From Pseudomonas rubra (GTDB taxonomy: Bacteria; Pseudomonadota; Gammaproteobacteria; Pseudomonadales; Pseudomonadaceae): 64,000 nt of DNA. Shown one piece after another: positions 38,075 through 45,713 of the stretch. The stretch lies in contig NZ_JAMDGZ010000044.1 of the NCBI RefSeq assembly GCF_028656935.1, forward strand, positions 1 through 64,000, written 5' to 3'. The notes beneath the pieces are model-generated. The model was not told where the DNA came from. It was given only the letters and a program-made list of their open reading frames with translations, and did not search any database. Every line of letters starts with the position of its first letter. Position 1 is the stretch's first letter. Position numbers and translations under genes: made by a program.

Positions 38075-39574
38075 ATGACAGACACCCAGCACAAGAACTA
38101 CATCATTGCCCTGGACCAGGGCACGACCAGTTCGCGGGCCATCATTTTCGACCGCGATGCCAACGTGGTTGGCACCTCGCAGCGCGAATTCGCACAGCAC
38201 TACCCTCAAGCCGGCTGGGTCGAGCACGACCCGATGGAAATCTTCGCCACCCAGAGCGCGACCATGGTCGAAGCCCTGGCCCAGGCTGGCCTGAGCCACG
38301 ACCAGGTGGCGGCCATCGGTATCACCAACCAGCGTGAAACCACCGTGGTTTGGGACAAGGAAACCGGCCGCCCGGTGTACAACGCCATTGTCTGGCAGTG
38401 CCGACGCAGCACCGAGATTTGCGAGCAACTCAAGCGCGACGGCCTGCAGGAATACATCCGCGAAACCACCGGTCTGGTCACCGACCCGTACTTCTCCGGC
38501 ACCAAGCTCAAGTGGATCCTCGACAACGTCGAAGGCGCCCGTGAACGGGCCGAGCGTGGCGAGCTGTTGTTTGGCACCGTCGACAGCTGGCTGATCTGGA
38601 AATTCTCCGGCGGCAAGGTGCACGTCACTGACTACACCAACGCCTCGCGCACCATGCTCTTCAACATCCACACCCTGAAGTGGGATGAGAAGATGCTTGA
38701 GGTGCTGAACATTCCGCGGCAGATGTTGCCCGAAGTACGCAGCTCCTCGGAAGTCTACGGCCGCACCAAGAGCGGTATCGCCATTGCCGGTATTGCCGGC
38801 GACCAGCAGGCCGCGCTGTTCGGCCAGATGTGCGTGGAGCCGGGCCAGGCCAAGAACACCTACGGCACCGGTTGCTTCTTGCTGATGAACACCGGCGACA
38901 AGGCGGTCCAATCCTCCCACGGCCTGCTCACCACCATCGCCTGTGGCCCGCGCGGCGAAGTGGCCTACGCCCTGGAAGGTGCGGTGTTCAACGGCGGCTC
39001 CACGGTGCAGTGGCTGCGTGACGAGCTGAAGATCGTCAACGACGCCCACGACACCGAGTACTTCGCCAGCAAGGTCAAGGACAGCAACGGCGTCTACCTG
39101 GTGCCCGCCTTCACCGGCCTTGGCGCTCCGTACTGGGACCCCTATGCCCGTGGCGCATTGTTCGGCCTGACCCGTGGGGTCAAGGTCGATCACATCATTC
39201 GCGCCGCCCTGGAGTCGATCGCCTACCAGACCCGCGACGTGCTCGATGCCATGCAACAAGACTGCGGCCAGCGCCTGAGCGAACTGCGGGTCGATGGTGG
39301 CGCTGTCGCCAACAACTTCCTCATGCAGTTCCAGGCCGACATCCTCGGTACCTGCGTCGAGCGCCCGCAAATGCGCGAGACCACTGCCCTGGGCGCCGCC
39401 TACCTGGCGGGCCTGGCCTGCGGTTTCTGGAGCAGCCTGGATGAACTGCGCGGCAAGGCCATCATCGAGCGCGAGTTCAGCCCGCAACTGGACGAAGTGC
39501 AGAAAGAGAAACTCTACGCCGGCTGGCTGAAGGCCGTGGATCGCACCCGCGACTGGGAACCGCACGAAGAGTGA
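38075..39574 (+). CDS. glpK: Glycerol kinase, 499 aa
   Basis: GlpK phosphorylates glycerol to sn-glycerol 3-phosphate, trapping it in the cell. FGGY-kinase motifs are intact: ALDQGTTSSRAIIFD (ATP), GITNQRETTVVWDKETGRPVY-type loop (GITNQRETTVVWDKE), GTVDSWLIWKFSGG and VDGGAVANNFLMQFQADILG. ATG 38075 (MTDTQHKNYIIALDQG) is the correct start; a frame from 37946 overlaps glpF. A REP palindrome separates it from glpR. Confidence 0.97.
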   Translation: MTDTQHKNYIIALDQGTTSSRAIIFDRDANVVGTSQREFAQHYPQAGWVEHDPMEIFATQSATMVEALAQAGLSHDQVAAIGITNQRETTVVWDKETGRPVYNAIVWQCRRSTEICEQLKRDGLQEYIRETTGLVTDPYFSGTKLKWILDNVEGARERAERGELLFGTVDSWLIWKFSGGKVHVTDYTNASRTMLFNIHTLKWDEKMLEVLNIPRQMLPEVRSSSEVYGRTKSGIAIAGIAGDQQAALFGQMCVEPGQAKNTYGTGCFLLMNTGDKAVQSSHGLLTTIACGPRGEVAYALEGAVFNGGSTVQWLRDELKIVNDAHDTEYFASKVKDSNGVYLVPAFTGLGAPYWDPYARGALFGLTRGVKVDHIIRAALESIAYQTRDVLDAMQQDCGQRLSELRVDGGAVANNFLMQFQADILGTCVERPQMRETTALGAAYLAGLACGFWSSLDELRGKAIIEREFSPQLDEVQKEKLYAGWLKAVDRTRDWEPHEE

Positions 39575-39580
39575 TAGCTT

Positions 39581-39625
39581 CGCGGGGCAAGCCCGCTCCC
39601 ACTGTGGGAGCGGGCTTGCCCCGCG
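39581..39625. repeat. Perfect REP palindrome between glpK and glpR
   Basis: A 22-nt arm at 39581-39602 (begins CGCGGGGCAAGCCCGCTCCC) pairs with 39604-39625 across one nucleotide. It follows the glpK stop by 6 bp, where it may end or protect the glpFK message. Confidence 0.92.
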
Positions 39626-39703
39626 ATTGTCCAGGCGACTGGCCGTCAGACTCATCCTGCGGCATCATGGCGAAATTTGCCCGGCTGCCCCAAAGGACCG
39701 CCC

Positions 39704-40459
39704 ATGAATCTGCCTCCTCGCCAACAACAAATCCTCGAGCTGGTCCGCGAACGCGGCTATGTCAGTATCGAAGAAATGGCGCAGCTGTTCGTCGTTACCC
39801 CGCAAACCATCCGCCGTGACATCAACCAGTTGGCGGAGGTCAATCTGCTACGCCGCTACCACGGTGGCGCAGCCTACGATTCCAGTATCGAAAACACTGC
39901 CTACGCCATGCGCGCCGACCAGATGCGCGACGAAAAACAGCGCATCGCCGAAGCCATTGCCGCGCAGATTCCCGATCACGCCTCGCTGTTCATCAACATC
40001 GGCACCACCACCGAATCCATCGCCCGCGCCCTGCTCAACCACAACCACTTGAAAATCATCACCAACAACCTGCACGTGGCTTCGATCCTCAGCGCCAAGG
40101 ATGATTTCGAAGTACAGCTGGCCGGTGGCAATGTACGCCGCGATGGCGGCGTTGTGGGCCAGGCCAGCGTCGACTTCATCAACCAGTTCAAGGTCGACTT
40201 TGCCCTGGTCGGCATCAGCGGCATCGATGAAGACGGCAGCCTGCTGGATTTCGACTATCAGGAAGTCCGGGTATCCCAGGCGATCATCGCCAATGCCCGC
40301 CAGGTCATCCTCGCCGCCGACTCGAGCAAGTTCGGCCGCAACGCCATGGTGCGCCTGGGCTCGATCAGCCTGATCGACTGCCTGGTAACCGACCAGGCGC
40401 CGGTGCCCGCCCTCACGCAATTGCTCAACCAGTACAAGATCCGCCTCGAAGTGGTCTGA
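39704..40459 (+). CDS. glpR: Glycerol-3-phosphate regulon repressor, DeoR family, 251 aa
   Basis: GlpR represses the glp genes and releases DNA when glycerol 3-phosphate binds. The N-terminal DeoR helix-turn-helix (QQQILELVRERGYVSIEEMA, then TPQTIRRDINQLAEVNLLRR) and the C-terminal sugar-phosphate sensor domain (LFINIGTTTESIARALL, AVLAADSSKFGR-like AADSSKFGRNAMV) are standard. ATG 39704 (MNLPPRQQQI) is chosen over one nine codons upstream. It sits between glpK and glpD, as in P. putida. Confidence 0.95.
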   Translation: MNLPPRQQQILELVRERGYVSIEEMAQLFVVTPQTIRRDINQLAEVNLLRRYHGGAAYDSSIENTAYAMRADQMRDEKQRIAEAIAAQIPDHASLFINIGTTTESIARALLNHNHLKIITNNLHVASILSAKDDFEVQLAGGNVRRDGGVVGQASVDFINQFKVDFALVGISGIDEDGSLLDFDYQEVRVSQAIIANARQVILAADSSKFGRNAMVRLGSISLIDCLVTDQAPVPALTQLLNQYKIRLEVV

Positions 40460-40495
40460 GCCACTGCCCGCTGCCATCGCAACGGTGGCAGCGCG

Positions 40496-40607
40496 AATGT
40501 TCGTTATTTTTCATTTATTTGTCATCTGATCAGTATTTTCTATGGGAAGGGGCTGGCGAGCAGCATTTTGTTGCGCTAGTATTTTCGAAAGTGAACATCA
40601 ATGTTCA
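40496..40607. promoter_or_regulatory. glpD control region with two candidate GlpR operators
   Basis: AATGTTCGTTATTTTTCATT (40496-40515) keeps the whole left half of the E. coli GlpR operator (AATGTTCGTTA). A second, short perfect palindrome TGAACAT-CA-ATGTTCA lies at 40592-40607, 35 bp before the glpD GTG. Two sites about 95 bp apart would allow looping or cooperative repression. Binding is inferred from resemblance only. Confidence 0.5.
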
Positions 40608-40642
40608 GATTCGATGTCGGAAAGACCTTCAGGAGGCCACTC

Positions 40643-42181
40643 GTGTCCCAATCCAGCTTGCCATCGCCCGCCCTTGCCGAACTCTATGACCTCGCTGTAA
40701 TTGGCGGTGGCATCAACGGTGTGGGGATTACCGCCGATGCAGCCGGACGCGGTCTTTCCGTGTTCCTTTGCGAAAAGGACGACCTGGCCAGCCATACCTC
40801 TTCGGCCAGCAGCAAGCTGATCCACGGTGGCCTGCGTTATCTTGAGCATTATGAGTTCCGGCTGGTGCGCGAAGCCCTGGCTGAACGCGAAGTGCTGCTG
40901 GCCAAGGCTCCGCACATCGTCAAGCCGATGCGCTTCGTGCTGCCGCATCGCCCGCACCTGCGTCCGGCGTGGATGATCCGTGCTGGCCTGTTCCTTTACG
41001 ATCACCTGGGCAAGCGCAAGCAGCTCGGTGCATCAAACAGCCTGCGCTTTGCTCCGGGCAATCCACTCAAGCCTGCCATCACCCGCGGTTTCGAGTACGC
41101 CGACTGCGCCGTGGATGACGCCCGCCTAGTGGTGCTCAACGCCATGGCCGCCCGCGAAAAAGGTGCAGACATTCGCACCCGCACCCGCTGCATCAGCGCC
41201 CGCCGGGTCGATGGTGTGTGGAACGTGCAGCTGGAAAACGCCGACGGCAGCCAGCAGTCGATCCGTGCCCGCGCATTGGTCAATGCCGCCGGGCCATGGG
41301 TGGCCAAGTTCATCCAGGACGACCTGCAACTGGAAGCGCCCTACGGCATCCGCCTGATCCAGGGCAGCCACCTGATCGTGCCGAAACTGTACGACGGCGA
41401 GCATGCCTACATCCTGCAGAACGAAGACCAGCGCATCGTCTTCGCCATTCCGTACCTGGAGCGCTTCACCCTGATCGGCACCACCGACCGTGAGTACACC
41501 GGCGACCCGGCCAAGGTTGCGATCACCGAAGGCGAAACCGATTACCTGCTCAAGGTGGTCAACGAGCACTTCAATCACCAGCTCAGCCGCGCCGATATCC
41601 TCCACACCTACGCCGGCGTTCGCCCGCTGTGCAACGACGAGTCCGACAACCCGTCGGCCGTTACCCGCGACTACACCCTGGCGCTGTCGGCCAGCAGCGG
41701 TGAAGCTCCACTGCTGTCGGTGTTCGGCGGCAAGCTGACCACCTACCGCAAACTGGCCGAGTCGGCCATGGCCGAGCTTGCGCCCTTCTTCACCCAGATG
41801 CGCGGCAGCTGGACGGCCAGCGCACCGTTGCCGGGCGGCGAAGACATGAGCACCCCGCAGGCATTGGTCGATGCCATCCTGGCCCGCTGTGGCTGGTTGC
41901 CGGCCGAGATTGCCAAGCGCTGGGCGCGCACCTACGGTAGCCGCGTCTGGCGCTTGCTCGAAGGTGTACAGGGTCCGCAGGACTTGGGCGAGGCCATTGG
42001 CGGTGGCTTGTTTACCCGGGAAGTGGATTACCTGTGCCGCGAGGAATGGGCGGTGAACGCCGACGATATCCTCTGGCGCCGGAGCAAGCTGGGGCTGTTC
42101 ACGACCGCAGCAGAGCAGCAGGCGCTACAGGATTACCTTCAGCGTCTGGAACTGAACCGCGCAGGTGTTCAAGCGGCTTAG
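40643..42181 (+). CDS. glpD: Glycerol-3-phosphate dehydrogenase (aerobic, FAD), 512 aa
   Basis: GlpD is a membrane-associated flavoprotein that oxidises glycerol 3-phosphate to DHAP and feeds the quinone pool. The FAD motif DLAVIGGGINGVGIT, the SSASSKLIHGGLRYLEHYEF block and GTTDREYTGDP are diagnostic. A GTG at 40643 preceded by AGGAGG (40631-40636) is the most likely start; the ATG at 40601 lies inside the operator palindrome. It is the last glp gene here. Confidence 0.96.
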   Translation: MSQSSLPSPALAELYDLAVIGGGINGVGITADAAGRGLSVFLCEKDDLASHTSSASSKLIHGGLRYLEHYEFRLVREALAEREVLLAKAPHIVKPMRFVLPHRPHLRPAWMIRAGLFLYDHLGKRKQLGASNSLRFAPGNPLKPAITRGFEYADCAVDDARLVVLNAMAAREKGADIRTRTRCISARRVDGVWNVQLENADGSQQSIRARALVNAAGPWVAKFIQDDLQLEAPYGIRLIQGSHLIVPKLYDGEHAYILQNEDQRIVFAIPYLERFTLIGTTDREYTGDPAKVAITEGETDYLLKVVNEHFNHQLSRADILHTYAGVRPLCNDESDNPSAVTRDYTLALSASSGEAPLLSVFGGKLTTYRKLAESAMAELAPFFTQMRGSWTASAPLPGGEDMSTPQALVDAILARCGWLPAEIAKRWARTYGSRVWRLLEGVQGPQDLGEAIGGGLFTREVDYLCREEWAVNADDILWRRSKLGLFTTAAEQQALQDYLQRLELNRAGVQAA

Positions 42182-42197
42182 TAAGCAGTTGAAAAAT

Positions 42198-42253
42198 ATC
42201 GCGGGGCAAGCCCGCTCCCACCAATTAGAGTGGGAGCGGGCTTGCCCCGCGAT
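42198..42253. repeat. REP palindrome abutting the aatJ control region
   Basis: A 23-nt arm (42198-42220) pairs exactly with 42231-42253, loop 10 nt. Its last base is the first base of the AauR-type box that follows, so REP and operator touch. Confidence 0.9.
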
Positions 42254-42297
42254 TCGGTTTTCCGAACGAAAAACCCCGCCTCATTCGGCCATCCGGA
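42253..42297. promoter_or_regulatory. Two AauR-type binding sites upstream of aatJ
   Basis: TTCGGTTTTCCGAA at 42253-42266 is a perfect match to TTCGG-N4-CCGAA, the AauR site reported for P. putida (from memory). TTCGGCCATCCGGA at 42284-42297 matches with one change. Their centres are 31 bp apart, about three helical turns, as expected for an enhancer site of a sigma-54 activator. They lie about 80-120 bp before the sigma-54 promoter. Confidence 0.75.
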
Positions 42298-42374
42298 CGA
42301 ATCCTACCTCGCACAACCCGTCAAAAAAGATTAATCCCCAGTTTTTTCAGGGCGTTATGATCGACATCAGGGCT

Positions 42375-42390
42375 TGGCACGAGTCATGCT
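42375..42390 (+). promoter_or_regulatory. Sigma-54 (-24/-12) promoter of aatJ
   Basis: TGGCAC-GAGTC-ATGCT matches the RpoN consensus TGGCAC-N5-TTGCT except for one base in the -12 box. It lies about 105 bp before the aatJ ATG and downstream of the two AauR-type sites. Confidence 0.75.
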
Positions 42391-42493
42391 CTACACTCAG
42401 TACCCGAATGCGCAAAACGCTTCACTGCAGTGTTCGCTGAACGAAAGAGCCCGCCAACGGCTCCATAAAAAAAACAACGTCGAGGAAATTTTG

Positions 42494-43408
42494 ATGCGTA
42501 TCGTTCCCCATCTGTTGGGCGCCGCTGTTGCGGCCGCTTTGATCAGCACGCCAGCCTTCGCTGCCGAACTGACCGGCACCCTGAAAAAGATCAACGAGTC
42601 GGGCACCATTACCCTGGGGCACCGTGACGCTTCCATTCCGTTCTCCTACATCGCCGACGCTTCGGGCAAACCCGTCGGTTACTCCCATGACATCCAGCTG
42701 GCTATCGTCGAGGCCCTGAAAAAGGACCTGAACAAGCCGGACCTGCAGGTCAAATACAACCTGGTCACCTCCCAGACCCGTATTCCACTGGTACAGAACG
42801 GCACCGTTGACGTCGAGTGTGGCTCGACCACCAACAACGTCGAGCGCCAGCAGCAAGTCGACTTCTCGGTCGGCATCTTCGAGATCGGTACCCGCCTGCT
42901 GTCCAAGAAAGACTCCAGCTACAAGGACTTCCAGGACCTGGCTGGCAAGAATGTGGTGACCACCGCCGGTACCACCTCCGAGCGCATCCTCAAGTCGATG
43001 AACGCCGACAAGCAGATGAAGATGAACGTCATCTCTGCCAAGGACCACGGCGAATCGTTCCAGATGCTCGAATCCGGTCGCGCCGTCGCCTTCATGATGG
43101 ACGACGCCCTGCTAGCCGGCGAAATGGCCAAAGCCAAAAAGCCAACCGACTGGGCCGTCACCGGTACCCCGCAGTCCTATGAAATCTACGGCTGTATGGT
43201 GCGCAAGGACGATGCTCCGTTCAAGAAAGCGGTCGATGACGCCATCGTTGCCCTGTACAAATCGGGCGAGATCCAAAAGATCTACGACAAGTGGTTCCAG
43301 TCGCCAATCCCGCCTAAAGGCTTGAACCTGATGTTCCCGATGAGCGACGAGCTCAAGGCGCTGATCGCCAATCCTACCGACAAAGCTGCAGACGAAAAGA
43401 AGTCCTGA
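42494..43408 (+). CDS. aatJ: Glutamate/aspartate ABC transporter substrate-binding protein, 304 aa
   Basis: This periplasmic binding protein for acidic amino acids (GltI type) has a signal peptide ending AFA|AELTG and the family 3 SBP motifs GTITLGHRDASIPFSYI, PLVQNGTVDVECGSTTNNVE and SYEIYGCMVRKDD. ATG 42494 has a GAGGAAA site. It starts the aatJQMP operon. A sigma-54 promoter with AauR boxes lies upstream, so expression should depend on AauSR and acidic amino acids. The name follows P. putida KT2440. Confidence 0.95.
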   Translation: MRIVPHLLGAAVAAALISTPAFAAELTGTLKKINESGTITLGHRDASIPFSYIADASGKPVGYSHDIQLAIVEALKKDLNKPDLQVKYNLVTSQTRIPLVQNGTVDVECGSTTNNVERQQQVDFSVGIFEIGTRLLSKKDSSYKDFQDLAGKNVVTTAGTTSERILKSMNADKQMKMNVISAKDHGESFQMLESGRAVAFMMDDALLAGEMAKAKKPTDWAVTGTPQSYEIYGCMVRKDDAPFKKAVDDAIVALYKSGEIQKIYDKWFQSPIPPKGLNLMFPMSDELKALIANPTDKAADEKKS

Positions 43409-43505
43409 TTCCCAGCTAGTTAGTGTCTAACCTTTCATCCGAGGGCGCCTGCGCCCCCGGATGCTCGAAGGTGCCCGTAATAAACCGATCTGAGGGGAGA
43501 CCCCG

Positions 43506-44252
43506 ATGAATTACAACTGGGACTGGGGCGTATTCTTCAAGTCCACTGGCGTGGGCAGCGAAACCTATCTGGACTGGTACATCACCGGCCTGGGCTGGAC
43601 CATCGCCATTGCCATTGCCGCCTGGATCATTGCATTGCTGCTGGGTTCGATACTCGGCGTCATGCGTACCGTGCCGAACCGTCTGGTATCAGGCATTGCC
43701 ACCGCCTACGTGGAACTCTTTCGTAACGTACCGCTGCTGGTGCAACTGTTCATCTGGTACTTCCTGGTGCCCGACCTGCTGCCCGAAGGCCTGCAGGAGT
43801 GGTACAAGCAAGACCTCAACCCGACCACTTCGGCGCTGATCAGCGTGATCATCTGCCTGGGCCTGTTCACTGCAGCGCGGGTGTGCGAGCAGGTGCGTAC
43901 CGGTATCCAGGCGCTGCCCCGCGGCCAGGAAGCTGCCGCCCGCGCCATGGGTTTCAGCCTGCCGCAGGTGTACTGGAACGTGCTGCTGCCACAGGCCTAC
44001 CGGATCATCATTCCGCCGCTGACCTCCGAATTCTTGAACGTGTTCAAGAACTCCTCGGTGGCCTCGCTGATCGGCCTGATGGAACTGCTGGCACAAACCA
44101 AACAAACCGCCGAGTTCTCGGCCAACCTGTTTGAAGCCTTCACCCTGGCGACCCTGATCTACTTCACCCTGAACATGGGCCTGATGCTGCTGATGCGTAT
44201 GGTCGAGAAGAAAGTCGCCGTACCCGGCCTGATTTCCGTGGGGGGCAAATAA
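43506..44252 (+). CDS. aatQ: Glutamate/aspartate ABC transporter permease, GltJ type, 248 aa
   Basis: An inner-membrane HisMQ-family permease with N-terminal GltJ signature YNWDWGVFFKSTGVGSETYL, the RNVPLLVQLFIWYF helix and EAA loop GQEAAARAMGFSLPQVYWNV. It overlaps the next gene by one base (TAATG). It pairs with AatM to form the translocation channel. Confidence 0.95.
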   Translation: MNYNWDWGVFFKSTGVGSETYLDWYITGLGWTIAIAIAAWIIALLLGSILGVMRTVPNRLVSGIATAYVELFRNVPLLVQLFIWYFLVPDLLPEGLQEWYKQDLNPTTSALISVIICLGLFTAARVCEQVRTGIQALPRGQEAAARAMGFSLPQVYWNVLLPQAYRIIIPPLTSEFLNVFKNSSVASLIGLMELLAQTKQTAEFSANLFEAFTLATLIYFTLNMGLMLLMRMVEKKVAVPGLISVGGK

Positions 44253-44917
44253 TGGACTTCAGTGACATCATTCCAGCGATGCCGGGCCTGTGGAACGGCA
44301 TGAAAATGACCCTGCAACTGATGGTCATGGGTATCGTTGGCGGCATTGCATTGGGCACGATTCTGGCACTGATGCGCTTGTCATCGAACAAGCTGCTGTC
44401 ACGCTTTGCCGGCGCCTACGTCAACTACTTCCGCTCCATTCCGTTGCTGCTGGTGATCACCTGGTTCTACCTGGCCGTGCCGTTCGTGCTGCGCTGGATT
44501 ACCGGCGAAGACACCCCGATCGGTGCGTTCACCTCCTGCGTCGTGGCGTTCATGATGTTCGAGGCGGCGTACTTCTGTGAAATCGTCCGCGCTGGCGTGC
44601 AGTCGATCGCCAAGGGCCAGATGGGCGCCGCCCAGGCCCTGGGCATGACCTATGGCCAGACCATGCGCCTGATCATCCTGCCCCAGGCGTTTCGCAAGAT
44701 GACCCCGCTGCTGCTGCAACAGAGCATCATCCTGTTCCAGGACACCTCGCTGGTCTACACCGTCGGCCTGGTCGACTTCCTCAACTCGGCACGCGCCAGT
44801 GGTGACATCGTTGGCCGCTCCAACGAGTTTCTGATCTTCGCCGGTGTCGTCTACTTCGTCATCAGCTTCTCCGCTTCCTTCCTGGTCAAGCGTCTGCAGA
44901 AAAGGATAACCGTATGA
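44252..44917 (+). CDS. aatM: Glutamate/aspartate ABC transporter permease, GltK type, 221 aa
   Basis: The second permease starts MDFSDIIPAMPGLWNGMKMT and has the typical SIPLLLVITWFYLAVPFVLR helix and EAA loop KGQMGAAQALGMTYGQTMRL. It shares a base with aatQ and overlaps aatP by 4 bp, so the operon is fully coupled. Confidence 0.95.
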   Translation: MDFSDIIPAMPGLWNGMKMTLQLMVMGIVGGIALGTILALMRLSSNKLLSRFAGAYVNYFRSIPLLLVITWFYLAVPFVLRWITGEDTPIGAFTSCVVAFMMFEAAYFCEIVRAGVQSIAKGQMGAAQALGMTYGQTMRLIILPQAFRKMTPLLLQQSIILFQDTSLVYTVGLVDFLNSARASGDIVGRSNEFLIFAGVVYFVISFSASFLVKRLQKRITV

Positions 44918-45648
44918 TCTCCATCAAAAACGTCAACAAGTGGTACGGCGACTTCCAGGTTCTGACCGACTGCAACACCGAGGTCAAGAAAGGCGAAGTG
45001 GTGGTGGTTTGCGGCCCGTCGGGCTCGGGCAAGTCGACCCTGATCAAGTGCGTCAACGCCCTGGAGCCGTTCCAGAAGGGTGACATCATCGTTGACGGCA
45101 CCTCGATTGCCGACCCCAAGACCAACCTGCCCAAGCTGCGCTCGCGGGTCGGCATGGTGTTCCAGCATTTCGAGCTGTTCCCGCACCTGACCATTACCGA
45201 GAACCTGACCATTGCCCAGCGCAAGGTGTTGGGCCGCAGCGAAGCCGAAGCGACCAAGAAAGGCCTGGCCCTGCTTGAGCGCGTCGGTCTCAGCGCCCAC
45301 GCCAAGAAGCACCCGGGGCAACTGTCCGGTGGCCAGCAGCAACGTGTGGCCATTGCCCGCGCGCTGGCGATGGACCCGATCGTCATGCTGTTCGACGAAC
45401 CAACTTCGGCGCTGGACCCGGAAATGGTCAGCGAGGTTCTCGACGTAATGGTGCAACTTGCCAACGAAGGCATGACCATGATGTGTGTAACCCACGAGAT
45501 GGGCTTTGCTCGCAAGGTCGCCAACCGGGTCATTTTCATGGACAAGGGCAACATCATCGAGGACTGCACCAAAGAGGAATTCTTTGGTGACCAGAGCGCC
45601 CGTGACGAGCGTACCCAACACTTCCTCAGCAAAATCCTGCAACACTGA
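44914..45648 (+). CDS. aatP: Glutamate/aspartate ABC transporter ATPase, GltL type, 244 aa
   Basis: Walker A GPSGSGKSTLIKCVN, signature LSGGQQQRVAIARAL, Walker B IVMLFDEPTSALDPEM and H-loop VTHEMGFAR are intact. It starts within the end of aatM (ATGA). It ends the transport operon; the regulator genes aauSR follow after 65 bp on the same strand. Confidence 0.95.
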   Translation: MISIKNVNKWYGDFQVLTDCNTEVKKGEVVVVCGPSGSGKSTLIKCVNALEPFQKGDIIVDGTSIADPKTNLPKLRSRVGMVFQHFELFPHLTITENLTIAQRKVLGRSEAEATKKGLALLERVGLSAHAKKHPGQLSGGQQQRVAIARALAMDPIVMLFDEPTSALDPEMVSEVLDVMVQLANEGMTMMCVTHEMGFARKVANRVIFMDKGNIIEDCTKEEFFGDQSARDERTQHFLSKILQH

Positions 45649-45713
45649 GGTCTCACCACTGCCTGTCCGGTGTACGCCGGGCAGGCAGCGCTGTTAGTTA
45701 CCGGGCTACTGTG

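Noticed and set aside
37886..39655. 589-aa minus-strand frame over glpK
   Set aside because: Antisense of a well-conserved glycerol kinase gene.
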